A stretch of DNA of 46,856 nucleotides from positions 1 to 46,856 of the forward strand of contig JAQTNK010000009.1 of assembly GCA_028713915.1 (NCBI GenBank). The letters are read 5' to 3'. A program made the translations under genes and the position numbers. The notes beneath the pieces are model-generated. The model was not told the origin of the DNA. It searched no databases and saw only the letters and a list, made by a program, of their open reading frames with translations. Origin of the DNA: Rhodocyclaceae bacterium (GTDB taxonomy: Bacteria; Pseudomonadota; Gammaproteobacteria; Burkholderiales; Rhodocyclaceae). Positions 1-8,700 of this stretch are shown here, piece by piece; the first letter of the stretch is position 1; each line of letters starts with the position of its first letter.

Positions 1-2
1 CC

Positions 3-1325
3 TCCGACGCCTCCTACCGCTACGAGCGCGGCGTCGATTTCGAATTGCAGCGCAAGGCCATCGAACGCGCGACGCAGTTGATCGTCGACATCTGCGGCGG
101 CCGGCCCGGCCCCGTGGTCGAAGCCGTCGCCTCGGAGCACCTGCCCAAGCGCGCGCCGGTGCGCCTGCGCACGGCGCGGGCGGCGCGCGTGATCGGCATC
201 GCGCTCAACGCCGACCAGGTCGAGAAACTGATGGCTGGCCTGGGATTCGCCTACACGCGCCACGGCGACGAATTCATCGTCACGCCGCCGTCGCATCGCT
301 TCGACATCGAGATCGAGGAAGACCTGATCGAGGAGATCGCGCGTCTTCACGGCTACGACAACATTCCGTCGCCGCCGCCGCAGGGCCGGCTGGCCATGAT
401 GCCGAGCGCCGAGACGCGCCGCTCGCCGATGCAGGCGCGGCGCCTGATGGCCGAGCGCGGCTATCACGAAGTCGTCAACTACAGCTTCGTCGAAGCCGCC
501 TGGGAAGCCGATTTCGCCGGCAACGCCGCGCCGATTGCGCTGGCCAATCCGATCGCCAGCCAGATGGGCGTAATGCGCAGCAGCCTCATCGGCGGCCTCG
601 TCGGCACGTTGACGGCGAACCGCAAGCGCCAGAACGACCGCGTGCGCGCTTTCGAGGTCGGCCGCTGCTTCCTGCGCGACGGCGCGACCGCGATCGTGCC
701 GGGTTTCCGCCAGCCCTTGCGCCTCGCCGCCCTCGCCGCCGGCACCGCCCTGCCCGAGCAGTGGGGCGCGGACGCGCGCAAGATCGATTTCTACGACCTC
801 AAGGGCGACCTCGAAGCCTTGTTCGCGCCGCGCCAGGTGCGCTTCGCAGCGACGGCGCATCCGGCGCTGCATCCGGGCCGCGCGGCCGCCGTCATCGTCG
901 ATGGTGCACCGGTCGGCGTGCTGGGCGAATTGCATCCGCTCTGGGTGCAAAAGTATGAACTGGGAGCGGCGCCCGCGGTTTTCGAGATCGATTTCGACGC
1001 GCTGCTGGCCACGCCCATGCCCGCCTACCGGGAAGTGTCGCGCTTCCCCTCGGTGGTGCGTGACATCGCCCTGGTGGTCGCCCAGGGGCAGGCTTTGCAA
1101 CCGCTGCTCGATGCCTTGCAGGGCGCTGCGCCGGCCTTCGTGCGCGGCATAGAACTCTTCGACGTGTTCCACGGCAAAGGCCTGCCAGAAGGCCAAAAGA
1201 GCCTTGCATTCCGGGTAGTTATGCAAGATACTGAACGCACTTTGGCTGATGCCGAAGTCGATATCGCAGTCGCGCAATTGATCGAAATCGCGAAGAAACA
1301 TTTCGGCGCCGCGCTAAGGAATTGA
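3..1325 (+). CDS. pheT: Phenylalanyl-tRNA synthetase beta subunit, C-terminal part (5' end outside window)
   Basis: This is the C-terminal 440 residues of the beta subunit of the cytoplasmic alpha2-beta2 phenylalanyl-tRNA synthetase, which charges tRNA-Phe. The frame is open from the window edge, starting with [12 protein letters not shown], a conserved stretch of the B3/B4 region. It is followed by the B5 DNA-binding-like domain, with the [20 protein letters not shown] segment, and by the synthetase-like core. The protein ends in the ferredoxin-fold anticodon-binding domain: [18 protein letters not shown], later [20 protein letters not shown]. The N-terminal half, with the tRNA-binding fold, lies upstream of the window. 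ihfA follows almost immediately, the usual order in beta- and gammaproteobacteria. The gene is native chromosome and looks intact. Confidence 0.95.
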   Translation, partial: SDASYRYERGVDFELQRKAIERATQLIVDICGGRPGPVVEAVASEHLPKRAPVRLRTARAARVIGIALNADQVEKLMAGLGFAYTRHGDEFIVTPPSHRFDIEIEEDLIEEIARLHGYDNIPSPPPQGRLAMMPSAETRRSPMQARRLMAERGYHEVVNYSFVEAAWEADFAGNAAPIALANPIASQMGVMRSSLIGGLVGTLTANRKRQNDRVRAFEVGRCFLRDGATAIVPGFRQPLRLAALAAGTALPEQWGADARKIDFYDLKGDLEALFAPRQVRFAATAHPALHPGRAAAVIVDGAPVGVLGELHPLWVQKYELGAAPAVFEIDFDALLATPMPAYREVSRFPSVVRDIALVVAQGQALQPLLDALQGAAPAFVRGIELFDVFHGKGLPEGQKSLAFRVVMQDTERTLADAEVDIAVAQLIEIAKKHFGAALRN

Positions 1326-1342
1326 GGGAACGGGGAGTGAGA

Positions 1343-1654
1343 ATGACGCTGACCAAAGCGGAACTGGCCGATCTGCTGTTCGAGAAGGTCGGGCTCAACA
1401 AGCGCGAGGCCAAGGACATGGTGGAGGCGTTTTTCGAAGAGGTTCGCACCTCGCTCGAAGGCGGCGATACCGTCAAGCTGTCGGGCTTCGGCAACTTCCA
1501 GTTGCGCGACAAGCCGCAGCGTCCCGGCCGCAACCCGAAAACCGGCGAGGAGATCCCAATCACCGCGCGCCGCGTCGTCACTTTCCACGCCAGCCAGAAA
1601 CTCAAGACCACGGTCGAGAACCTCAAGCTCCATGGCGACGCATACGCCGATTAG
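1343..1654 (+). CDS. ihfA: Integration host factor subunit alpha
   Basis: IHF alpha pairs with IHF beta to bind and sharply bend DNA in replication, transcription and site-specific recombination. The product is 103 residues, the family length, with the N-terminal helical dimer body ([20 protein letters not shown]), the [22 protein letters not shown] stretch containing the beta-arm with its Pro-intercalating RPGRNP motif, and the usual C-terminal helix. The ATG at 1343 is chosen because a GGGGAG ribosome-binding site sits just ahead and the family start aligns there. An upstream in-frame TTG would only add an atypical extension. It lies 17 bases after pheT and its end overlaps the next gene, so the three are probably cotranscribed. 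IHF is also a usual host partner of tyrosine integrases such as the one at 33285-34700. Confidence 0.96.
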   Translation: MTLTKAELADLLFEKVGLNKREAKDMVEAFFEEVRTSLEGGDTVKLSGFGNFQLRDKPQRPGRNPKTGEEIPITARRVVTFHASQKLKTTVENLKLHGDAYAD

Positions 1655-2009
1655 TCCCAAGGACGAACTGCCGCCGATTCCCGCCAAGCGCTATTTCACG
1701 ATTGGCGAAGTCAGCGATCTGTGCGGCGTCAAGCCGCATGTGCTGCGCTATTGGGAACAGGAATTCACCCAGCTCAGACCCGTCAAGCGCCGCGGCAATC
1801 GCCGTTACTACCAGCACCACGAAGTGCTCCTCGTGCGCCGCATCCGCGAGCTGCTGTACCAGGAAGGCTTCACCATCAGCGGCGCGCGCAACCGCCTCGA
1901 CGAGTCCCCCGCCAAAGTGGAAGTCCGTGAGATGCCAACGGCATCGACGCTGACGCCGCTTTCGCTGCGCGCCGAACTGGCGAGCATTATCGATTTCTTG
2001 CGTGCGTAA
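1632..2009 (+). CDS. MerR-family transcriptional regulator
   Basis: A 125-residue DNA-binding regulator of the MerR superfamily. The N-terminal half holds the winged helix-turn-helix: [27 protein letters not shown], then [35 protein letters not shown]. The C-terminal tail is short ([14 protein letters not shown]) and shows no metal-binding cysteines or large effector domain. The start codon lies inside ihfA, giving a 23-base overlap and suggesting translational coupling. A small MerR-type gene directly after ihfA is a common arrangement in this group; its target genes are unknown. The stop codon sits in the loop of a 7-bp hairpin (2000-2018) that lacks a T run and so is not a clear terminator. 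Confidence 0.93.
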   Translation: MATHTPISPKDELPPIPAKRYFTIGEVSDLCGVKPHVLRYWEQEFTQLRPVKRRGNRRYYQHHEVLLVRRIRELLYQEGFTISGARNRLDESPAKVEVREMPTASTLTPLSLRAELASIIDFLRA

Positions 2010-2035
2010 AGCGCACGCGGCGCCGCGATCGCTGA

Positions 2036-2041
2036 TATAAT
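2036..2041 (+). promoter_or_regulatory. Candidate -10 box of the tRNA-Pro promoter
   Basis: A perfect TATAAT lies 12 bases before the tRNA gene, the right distance for a sigma-70 start just ahead of the mature 5' end. I see no good -35 hexamer at 16-18 bases, so the assignment rests on the -10 box and its position. Confidence 0.5.
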
Positions 2042-2052
2042 TTGCCTCTCAG

Positions 2053-2130
<78 letters not shown>

Positions 2131-2138
2131 GTAATACC

Positions 2139-2174
2139 AAGGGTTTCAGTCGAAAGGCTGAAACCCTTTTTCTT
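2139..2174 (+). terminator. Rho-independent terminator of tRNA-Pro
   Basis: AAGGGTTTCAG pairs over 11 bp with CTGAAACCCTT around the loop TCGAAAGG and runs into a T-rich tract. It lies 8 bases past the CCA end and is copied in the right-hand att repeat. Confidence 0.88.
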
Positions 2175-2188
2175 TGATATGCGTATTT

Positions 2189-2208
2189 GGGGGCCAATTA
2201 GGGGGCCA
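2189..2208. repeat. Left-end copy of a 20-base direct repeat (possible integrase arm-type site)
   Basis: GGGGGCCAATTAGGGGGCCA occurs here, 12 bases inside the left att repeat, and again in the same orientation at 34738-34757, about 120 bases inside the right att repeat. Each copy is itself two GGGGGCCA units separated by ATTA. Paired repeats flanking the att core on both arms are what integrase arm-type binding sites look like. That role is inferred. Confidence 0.6.
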
Positions 2209-2500
2209 TCCTGCAACACCTGCCAAAATCACCTGCTTTTTGCGTCGACTCGCGCCCGCTCCTGTCGGACATTCTTTAGTCCCTATCGCGACAAGAATCC
2301 CAAACTATTGACGGGGCAAAGCCCCAGGCCTGACGTTGGGGATACCCTTTAAGTAGGCGTTCGAGATTCTGTGGTGCTGTTCGATCACGTCAAGCGACAT
2401 CGGAAGCCGCTGGATCATTGATTTTTAGTTGCGTCAAGTTGTGCAAATTCGTGATCAGGTAATCGGTTGATCCTCTTTGCGCCGCTGGCACCGCTCCGAG
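2209..2500. other. Noncoding left end of the element
   Basis: I see no supportable gene here. Possible reading frames are short, begin inside the tRNA or att repeat and have no ribosome-binding site. The stretch is moderately AT-rich next to the terminator and then runs into the 3' end of an IS256-type transposase remnant. Confidence 0.5.
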
Positions 2501-2941
2501 CTACGCCCTGTGCGGCGCGCGGCCGCTTAGGCGGCCAGGTCTCAACAACTCCTTTTTCTGTTCCGCCAAGAGCGTCACGTTCAGGTAGCGGGCGACCTCC
2601 AGCCAAGTCTCGTGCGTCTCAACACACAGCGCGCGGATCGGCCGCAGGCACGATTCGGTGTTCGGAAAGATGCGCACCACGTGGGTTCGACGCTCTATCT
2701 CCTCGTTGAGCCGCTCGAGCATGTTCGTGCTCTTCAAATGCTTGTGGTGTGCCCGCGGCAACCGATAGAAGGTCAGCGCCTCGACGATATTCGACTCGAC
2801 CCAATCGACCAGCTTCGGATATTTGCCTTGCCACTTTGTGATCCACGCCGCCAGATCCCGGTCGGCTTCCTGCATGTCGCGCCGATCGTAGATCCAGCGT
2901 AGTTCCTGCAGACAATCGTCGGCCTTGCGCGGCAGGTAGCA
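2501..2941 (-). pseudogene. IS256-family (mutator-type) transposase remnant, C-terminal third
   Basis: The minus strand encodes about 146 residues typical of the C-terminal part of IS256-family DDE transposases. It has YLPRKADDCLQELRWIYDRRD, WITKWQGKYPKLVDWVESNI, the conserved STNMLERLNEEIERRTHVVR with the catalytic Glu, and IFPNTESCLRPIRALCVETHETW. Full-length family members have around 400 residues. Here homology stops at about 2941 and the upstream sequence in the same frame is unrelated, so the two catalytic Asp residues and the DNA-binding domain are gone. No terminal inverted repeats were recognised. It is a dead fragment in the decayed left end of the element. Confidence 0.85.
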
Positions 2942-3434
2942 TCTGCACCGGCTTTTGGCGCCGCAGGCAACAGGGCCTGGGGAGCACGGCGAAGCCGAAC
3001 GAGCCAGGTCGCTCCTGGGGTATGCTCGCTCGCTTTGCAAAAAAACGGCGAGACTTCCCCTTCCATCCGCAAATCATACTCCCCGGCCGGTCACGATGAG
3101 CGGGAAATCGCGGTCACGCTCTTGCGAAACGTCGCTGACGCTTTCCGCGAAATCACCGGTCACGATGGCGCGAAATACGCATGCCTTGCGTATCCAGCCG
3201 GTGATTCCGAAATCTCAAATGTGGCGGTTTGAAAACCACGGTTGTCCGTTGCTGACCACAATTTCGGCCTCGAGGTCGTGCTATTCGCGAAATTCGGCGG
3301 TTGGAGGCCGTTTTTCCAACGCGATTGCCTCTAGCGATGCTCTACGCTGACCATGTCGTCTTCCTTGGGCACTTCGAACCCGTGGAAGTTGCAATCAAAC
3401 TCTCAACGCAATTGTTTGCTGAACGGTGAATCTA
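2942..3434. other. Noncoding mosaic between IS remnants
   Basis: No gene is supportable here. The first part is likely transposon-derived, the middle holds the array of IS21-type end repeats (3088-3176), and the rest, up to the 515-residue protein, shows nothing recognisable. The promoter of that protein should lie in the AT-richer 3230-3430 part, but I see no convincing box. Confidence 0.5.
3088..3176 (+). repeat. Orphan IS21-type end: four CGGTCACG / CGAAA repeat units
   Basis: Four units begin at 3088, 3111, 3133 (CGCTGACG) and 3157. Each has CGGTCACG followed by a GCGAAA- or GGGAAA-like tail, with a 22-24 base period. IS21-family elements carry several such repeated transposase-binding sequences at their ends. 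The same unit appears beside the istB remnant at 13078-13203. No istA lies next to this array, so it is an isolated end left by deletion or recombination. Confidence 0.6.
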
Positions 3435-4982
3435 ATGGACACAACGATTATCAATCATCAGACATTAAGGAACAAGGAATTGCTGCAGAAGGCCCTCGCG
3501 TGCGTTGCTGCAAATTGCGACGGTGGTCTAAGCACTGATGGAAAAGGATTTGCGCGTGCTGACGTGGAAATTGGTCACAGCCTCGCGGATACGAGGCGAT
3601 CGGCGTTGAATTGGACAGAGCGACAGACAGCGGTTGCACTCATTCTTATCAAGAAGTACCGGCGACAAGTGGTCGACGCAGCACCGGATCTCGATGGGAT
3701 TAGCGAATTGATCAAATTTTGTTGCAGTGTCGAAATTGATCTCGCGAACGTCGAAGACGGGGACGAATGGCATCCAACCAATGGCGGTCCACTTGTATCC
3801 GTCTTCGTTCTCGATTGGCGAAGCAGACGGAAGCATATGTCAGAAAATCGCGAGTGGCAGCTTCCGAAGACCCAAGGGTGTATTGCCCTGGTTTTATGTA
3901 GCGATATGCACCCGGGCCTTCGCGTGAAGAAGTCGATCCGGGAGAAATGGAGCGAAACTGTACTCACGCCGTTTACAAACGCACTGACTCAAAAACGAAT
4001 CGACTTCATTGATGCGTCCGGAGCTTCAATTTCAATGCCAAGTCTATCCAGAGATGTGGACTGCACGATGGAACCAACGCCCGTGAATATTTCCGCGCTT
4101 GCTGAGCTTGGCATTGATATCCCACCCGATTGGCTGGTTACGCCGCCCAGCGCTCTACGCGAGCGCTATAAAGCGGCAGTCTCCGCGCGTGAAAATGCAG
4201 TGCGATGGCTAGCGGAAGATAAAAGAGACGCCGTCGCCGCTGTCGCGGAGTGGGCGTTCGCAAGATTTCCGAAGGGGTCTCTTCGAGAGCAGGCAATCCT
4301 CATTAGCGCGTTTGGCGGCGGCGAGGATGTTAGATGCGCTTTGAAGGAAGGCCATTTAACTACCGAATTGCTTAACGCGTGCTGCATTCATGCGCACCAG
4401 ATGTGTTCTATCCCGTTTGGCTTTCCCCATTACCCGACGGACGAGCGGAGGTTGGACACGGGGCAATGGCGGCGAGAGCATGAGGCCTCTCTCACAGCAA
4501 GATACGAACGTGCCGCAAATGAGTGGGGTCGACGGTGGGAGGACATCGAAATGGGCGTATGGATTCGATCGCGCATGACGCTAGTTCATCATGCTTGTCC
4601 ACCGGACATTATCGAAGATGCCCTCGCGCTCCTGGGTGACGAATATAAACCGTCGGCGCTGCCGATGCTCCGGGGCTCGGAACAACAGATTGGTTGGTCG
4701 ACTGCAATTCGTGCGCAAAGAATTAGTCAATTTGAGCGCGGTAAGCGAACTGCATTGAAACGCATGCAAACGGGCGATGTGTCAATTGCTTCGCACCCAG
4801 ATGCTATTGCGAGGAGATGCAAAGAACTCAAGGCAATACTCGCTGCGTACGCGAAAAGATATCGAGTTATCTCGGAAGCGACTTGGTGGATTGATCATCG
4901 CTTCTGTAGCGATTCCATTTGCAGGGTCGACGGTGATCGTTTGTCTTCAGCGCATTGTCAGCCAGCGTGCAGGAACTGTTGA
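3435..4982 (+). CDS. Hypothetical protein, 515 residues, with a helicase-associated N-terminal motif
   Basis: I do not recognise the whole protein. Residues 20-80 contain CDGGLSTDGKGFARADVEIGHSLAD and then LNWTERQTAVALILIKKYRRQV. This pattern resembles a small module (DG-GF--D-EFGHSLA ... LT-RQ-A-A---L-KYRRQ) that I associate with phage and mobile-element helicase or primase-like proteins. No Walker A or DEAD motif follows, so the module stands without a helicase here. The rest is mainly helical and ends with ISEATWWIDHR and a cysteine-rich tail of doubtful quality. The ATG at 3435 is preferred over the in-frame GTG at 3426 because of a GGTGA ahead of it. Lower G+C than the kdp block and the IS5 copy 74 bases downstream mark it as accessory. 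Confidence 0.6.
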   Translation: MDTTIINHQTLRNKELLQKALACVAANCDGGLSTDGKGFARADVEIGHSLADTRRSALNWTERQTAVALILIKKYRRQVVDAAPDLDGISELIKFCCSVEIDLANVEDGDEWHPTNGGPLVSVFVLDWRSRRKHMSENREWQLPKTQGCIALVLCSDMHPGLRVKKSIREKWSETVLTPFTNALTQKRIDFIDASGASISMPSLSRDVDCTMEPTPVNISALAELGIDIPPDWLVTPPSALRERYKAAVSARENAVRWLAEDKRDAVAAVAEWAFARFPKGSLREQAILISAFGGGEDVRCALKEGHLTTELLNACCIHAHQMCSIPFGFPHYPTDERRLDTGQWRREHEASLTARYERAANEWGRRWEDIEMGVWIRSRMTLVHHACPPDIIEDALALLGDEYKPSALPMLRGSEQQIGWSTAIRAQRISQFERGKRTALKRMQTGDVSIASHPDAIARRCKELKAILAAYAKRYRVISEATWWIDHRFCSDSICRVDGDRLSSAHCQPACRNC

Positions 4983-5052
4983 TTCCAATCGATACGTAGC
5001 GGACACGATCAGCACAGTTTGTATGTGCGGGCGAGGTGCTTAAAAAGTACGG

Positions 5053-5056
5053 CTAG
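5053..5056. repeat. IS5-family target-site duplication, left (CTAG)
   Basis: CTAG directly precedes the left terminal repeat and recurs right after the right one (6389-6392). It fits the YTAR target of IS5 relatives. Confidence 0.8.
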
Positions 5057-6388
5057 CAGGCTGTTGAAATTCGCCGATCCAAACGGAACAGGACTGCGAT
5101 GTCGAGCAGATCAAATGCAAAGCGATTCTGAATTCGTGGCATTTCAGGTGAAGCTCCGATGCGGCGCTATGCGCCAAAGCGGTTTTGGCACATCATTGCA
5201 ACGCTCCTTGCGGCACCGCAAACAGTATTCGGGCCATGCGCACGATGTTGCTGGCGGTCATGGTCAGTTTGAAGTGCTGGTCGACGCGTTTGATTCCTCG
5301 GAAGACCGTCTGTCGAATCCGGCCCACCGTCTTGCCCCAGCCGAAGTGTTCCTCGATGCGTTTGCGGATTGTCTGGCTCACCCGGTAGCCGCCATGCCGC
5401 GTCGTGTGCCCGTCAATCGCGCTGCCGCCACGCCGGCCATCGTTCTGCGCAACGTGCGGCGTCACCTTGCGCTTGCGGCAAGCGGCGACGAAGTCGGCGG
5501 TGTCGTAAGCCTTGTCGGCGGCAACCGTCTTGGGGTGAGTGCCCGGAACGGTGTCAAGGAGAGCCAGGGCGGATGCCCTCTCGCCGGTACCGTCTGCATG
5601 GGAAACGACAGCACCCACCACCAGGCCGGTGCGGTTCTCCATCAGGACATGACCCTGGTAGCAGAGGATCGAAGCCGTGTTGTGGCTCTTGCGGTAGAGA
5701 CGCGAATCGGGGTCCGTCGTGCTGGCGTGGGTGTCGTTGCTGCGCGGCCGGCCTTTCCAATCCGCCAAGGCGTTGCGCCCGCCACCCGACGGTGTCTGGT
5801 CGTCCGAACCATCCTTGGGGCGAAAGTTCTTCTGCCCCGCCCAGGCTTGAATCAGGGTGCCGTCGACGGAGAAGTGTTCCTTGGACAGCAGGCCCTTCTT
5901 GTCGGCCAGGGCCATCACTTCAGCAAAGAACGATTCGACCACCTCGTGGGCCAGCAGCCGGTCACGGTTCTTGGAGAACACCGAGTGGTCCCAGACGTCA
6001 TCGTCGATGGACAGGCCGACGAACCAGCGGAACTGCAAGTTGTAGCGCATCTGTTCCATCAGTTGCCGTTCCGAGCGCACCGAGTAGAACACTTGCAGCA
6101 GCAGCGCACGCACCAGTTTCTCGGGAGCGATGGACTCCCGCCCTGTGTCAGCGTAGATCGAGTTGAACAGACCGTTGAGGCGACCAAGCGCTTCATTGAC
6201 CAACGTGCGCACGTTGCGTAGCGGATGGTCGGACGGCACGAAGTCATCGAGCTTCGCTACCGTAAAGAGGCTTTCCTGCATCCCATCCGATCCACGCATC
6301 CCTATCGCTCCCGCGTCGTCATGAACACCTTATCCATAACGGCGACCCCGTATCTTTCGTTTACACGGGATCGAATTTCAACAGCCTG
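5057..6388 (-). mobile_element. Complete IS5-family insertion sequence, 1332 bp
   Basis: The element is bounded by perfect 17-bp inverted repeats: CAGGCTGTTGAAATTCG at 5057-5073 and its complement at 6372-6388. It is flanked by the 4-bp target duplication CTAG and carries one intact transposase gene on the minus strand. Intact ends and duplication point to a fairly recent insertion. It fell in the gap between the 515-residue protein and the AlpA-like gene and disrupts no recognisable gene. Confidence 0.92.
5193..6299 (-). CDS. IS5-family transposase
   Basis: A 368-residue DDE transposase that moves the surrounding element. The N-terminal part has the IS5 helix-turn-helix domain (IAPEKLVRALLLQVFYSVRSERQLMEQMRYNLQFRWFVGL). 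The catalytic core follows: FSVDGTLIQAWAGQKNFR with the first Asp, VAADKAYDTADFV with the second, and RKRIEEHFGWGKTVG with the Glu. Length and motif spacing are normal and there is no frameshift, so it should be active. The long plus-strand frames over the same region are shadows. Confidence 0.93.
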   Translation of the reverse strand: MRGSDGMQESLFTVAKLDDFVPSDHPLRNVRTLVNEALGRLNGLFNSIYADTGRESIAPEKLVRALLLQVFYSVRSERQLMEQMRYNLQFRWFVGLSIDDDVWDHSVFSKNRDRLLAHEVVESFFAEVMALADKKGLLSKEHFSVDGTLIQAWAGQKNFRPKDGSDDQTPSGGGRNALADWKGRPRSNDTHASTTDPDSRLYRKSHNTASILCYQGHVLMENRTGLVVGAVVSHADGTGERASALALLDTVPGTHPKTVAADKAYDTADFVAACRKRKVTPHVAQNDGRRGGSAIDGHTTRHGGYRVSQTIRKRIEEHFGWGKTVGRIRQTVFRGIKRVDQHFKLTMTASNIVRMARILFAVPQGALQ

Positions 6389-6392
6389 CTAG
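6389..6392. repeat. IS5-family target-site duplication, right (CTAG)
   Basis: Second copy of the CTAG duplication directly after the right inverted repeat. Confidence 0.8.
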
Positions 6393-6517
6393 GCGATCAG
6401 AGGAAGAAGAAAGTGCAATTTTGGGCAAATAACTTCACTCAGGAGTGGTTTTTCGCCGGCGAACGTGCTCGACGCAGCGTTAGTCTCTTTTCACGATTCA
6501 CGCTGAGCCCGATTGCC

Positions 6518-6808
6518 ATGCCCCAATCCCCAATTCGACCAATTGCAATTTCCGTTTCTTGTGCTGCTGCCGCCTTGGGCGTCGCTAGGTGCACCCTCTA
6601 TAGGTGGGCAAAGTCGGATCCAACGTTTCCACGAATCTTTCTGCTCGGACCTGGCACCTCGCGCATCGATCTCGGGGAGCTTGAAGCGTGGGCTGCAGCA
6701 CGGAAGGTGCCTGCGGGGCCGTCGCCCGGCACCGTTGGCAATCGAGATGCGGATCATCAGGGCTCGATGAGCGTGTTGACGGATGACGTCAAATGGAGTG
6801 GCGGATAG
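6518..6808 (+). CDS. AlpA-like helix-turn-helix regulator
   Basis: A 96-residue protein with a MerR/excisionase-type helix-turn-helix: ISVSCAAAALGVARCTLYRWAKSDPTFPRIFLLGPGTSRIDLGELEAWAAARK. Proteins of this AlpA type act as regulators or recombination directionality factors on prophages and integrative elements. Candidate roles here are control of the integrase at 33285-34700 or of the genes that follow; neither is shown. The ATG at 6518 is preferred because the sequence before it reads as noncoding and a start at 6413 would lie directly beside the IS5 end. The kfrA-like gene follows on the same strand after 62 bases. Confidence 0.75.
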   Translation: MPQSPIRPIAISVSCAAAALGVARCTLYRWAKSDPTFPRIFLLGPGTSRIDLGELEAWAAARKVPAGPSPGTVGNRDADHQGSMSVLTDDVKWSGG

Positions 6809-6870
6809 CAGATAGCGCCACGCGCTATCTGCTATCCGTCTCTTGGTTTTAATTCGGAAAGGAAATCACT

Positions 6871-7608
6871 GTGGAAAAGGAAAGACGCGCGCCGGTTACG
6901 CAAGAGCAAATCTGGTTCGTCGCGGACCGATTGTCTCAGGCGGGTGAGGAGCCAACCTGTAGCAATATCGTCGAGGTGATCGGTGGGTCGATGACCACGA
7001 TCTCGAAGCAGCTGCGCGCGTGGCGCGCAGCTAGGTCATCTATTCGGCCACCGGACATCCAACTCGCGACGGAAATTCATTCGGCCATCGCCAAGCAGAT
7101 TCAGAGCGAAGTTGACTCGGCTCCGAAGCGACTCGAGGCACGTCTTGCAGCGTGTGCGTCAGATACGGTGGAGCTTACGAAAGCTGCGACCATCGCCGAG
7201 GAAGAGGTTGAAAACCTTAGCGACCAACTTAGGGCACTCCAACTCGAGATTCAACACAAGTCTTGGCAGATCCACGCTATGACCGGCGATTTGGAGACGG
7301 CCCTGCAGCAAGTGGAGCTGGGACGACGCGAGCGTGAATCCTTGCAAGTTGAATTGGGGCACTGTCGACTGATGTTGGAGACCACGGCGACCCTCAAGGA
7401 TGAGAGTCAGCGGCTCGATGCCGAGTTGAATCGGGAACGCGCGATGCGCACGGCCGCCGAGCTAGCGGCGGCGGTTGCACAAGAAAGGGCAGCGGGTCTG
7501 CGTGCCCGTATCACCGAAGCCGGCCCGAGCCAGGCAATGCAGCGCGCGGGACCACCATACAGCGACTCGGCAATGCCAGAGTCGTCCGAAGCTGCGACGC
7601 AAATTTAG
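6871..7608 (+). CDS. KfrA-like DNA-binding coiled-coil protein
   Basis: A 245-residue protein resembling KfrA of broad-host-range plasmids. Residues 8-55 form the KfrA-type N-terminal DNA-binding domain: VTQEQIWFVADRLSQAGEEPTCSNIVEVIGGSMTTISKQLRAW. Residues 75-225 are a long Glu/Gln/Leu-rich coiled coil with heptad-like spacing, and the tail is short and unstructured. KfrA proteins bind operators near their own gene and are thought to support stable inheritance. The GTG start at 6871 is backed by AGGAAA six to eight bases upstream. It sits between the AlpA-like and MobC-like genes in one direction, a backbone typical of plasmids and integrative elements. Confidence 0.82.
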   Translation: MEKERRAPVTQEQIWFVADRLSQAGEEPTCSNIVEVIGGSMTTISKQLRAWRAARSSIRPPDIQLATEIHSAIAKQIQSEVDSAPKRLEARLAACASDTVELTKAATIAEEEVENLSDQLRALQLEIQHKSWQIHAMTGDLETALQQVELGRRERESLQVELGHCRLMLETTATLKDESQRLDAELNRERAMRTAAELAAAVAQERAAGLRARITEAGPSQAMQRAGPPYSDSAMPESSEAATQI

Positions 7609-7639
7609 CCATCGTATCAACATACCCACTGGAGACACA

Positions 7640-8464
7640 GTGAATCAGATTTCCGTGAATCAAATTTCCAATTCCCCCGAGCGACGCCGTGCTCGATTAA
7701 CGATGACACGCGAACAGCGGATGCGGCGGGCGAAGGAAAAGCGCGACATGCTCCTTAGATTTCTCGCCAGCGGCGAGATATGGACGATTGCGGAACATGC
7801 TGCTCGTCTTCTAGGGTGCCGTCGCCCAGCAGCGGTATCGACGCTCCGCGCACTTGAAAGCGAAGGGCTTCTTGTCCGGGCAACGTTTCTTCGGCCGAGC
7901 CGGGACGACCTGCCCAGGTCACGGATGCTGGCATGGGGCATTACGGCAGCCGGTATTGAGTTGGCTTGGGGCGAATGCAAGCCTTTTCATGTCATGGGGA
8001 AGAACGTGTGGCATCACCTGCTGACACAACTCGCCCATATCTGCGCGCTTCAGGCGGGCTGGAAGTGGATGTGCGAGTCGAAACTCATTCTCCGCGAGTC
8101 TGGTAGGCGCGTCGATCAAGGTAAAGTGCCAGATGCCGCAGCTCTTGAGTACGGTCGGTTTCGATACGCGATGGAAATACAGCTTTCAAACAAGAGTGAT
8201 ACGGCTCTTCGAAACATTGCGTCGCGGCACATGGAGAAACTGGTTACCCGTGAGTACCATGGCGTTATCTATCTATTCGTGAACGAGAACCTCAGAAAGA
8301 ATTTCGCGCGGCGACTGCTCGCGGTGCTGGCGGATCTTGCTCAGGCAGATAAGTTTTCGGACGTTGATTCGGATATGTTTGAGGGAACGTTCGCGTTTTT
8401 CGACTTTGATTGGTGGGCCCAAACGATAGCTGAGTTAGCGCGTTTGAGGGCAATGCCTGACTGA
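7640..8464 (+). CDS. MobC / replication-relaxation-type winged-helix protein
   Basis: A 274-residue protein. The N-terminal third is a winged helix: MLLRFLASGEIWTIAEHAARLLGCRRPAAVSTLRALESEGLLVR. The core resembles the replication-relaxation/MobC family, with VWHHLLTQLAHICALQAGWKW, then VPDAAALEYGRFRYAMEIQLSNKSDTALRNI and a helical end. Such proteins assist relaxases in mobilisation or act in plasmid replication. No relaxase gene is seen nearby, so the element may depend on another element's transfer machinery. The GTG at 7640 is chosen because GGAG lies five bases ahead; the first residues are a short duplication, VNQIS-VNQIS. The hairpin-rich region that follows could be its site of action, which is inference. 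Confidence 0.65.
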   Translation: MNQISVNQISNSPERRRARLTMTREQRMRRAKEKRDMLLRFLASGEIWTIAEHAARLLGCRRPAAVSTLRALESEGLLVRATFLRPSRDDLPRSRMLAWGITAAGIELAWGECKPFHVMGKNVWHHLLTQLAHICALQAGWKWMCESKLILRESGRRVDQGKVPDAAALEYGRFRYAMEIQLSNKSDTALRNIASRHMEKLVTREYHGVIYLFVNENLRKNFARRLLAVLADLAQADKFSDVDSDMFEGTFAFFDFDWWAQTIAELARLRAMPD

Positions 8465-8545
8465 GCGTTCCCATTTGTGCGAACCGTCTGTAAATGGTCA
8501 GTCTCGTCGTCGACGCCTTCTAGCGGTGATCAACGTTGCATACAA

Positions 8546-8584
8546 AGATGCTTGCAGGGGCGTTTTTCGCCCCTGCAAGCATCT
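8546..8584. repeat. Perfect 17-bp hairpin with T5 loop
   Basis: AGATGCTTGCAGGGGCG (8546-8562) is followed by TTTTT and then by its exact complement (8568-8584). It lies 80 bases after the MobC-like stop. There is no T run after the stem, so it is not a standard terminator of either convergent gene. Confidence 0.8.
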
Positions 8585-8700
8585 GCGCTACGCGCATTGT
8601 GAGCCGGGCGGCGGCTGGCGCCGCGGAATGCCCGGCTGGTGGGGCATTCCCTTTGAATCCGCCGCAGGCGGCGTATGCAAAGAGAATGCTAACGGGGGGC

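Noticed and set aside
3088-3176. CRISPR array
   Set aside because: Units of 22-24 bases are contiguous and imperfect, without unique spacers, and match IS21-type ends; no cas genes.
5019-6221. 400-residue plus-strand frame over the IS5 copy
   Set aside because: It is the antisense shadow of an intact IS5 transposase with clear DDE motifs; no ribosome-binding site and no family resemblance.
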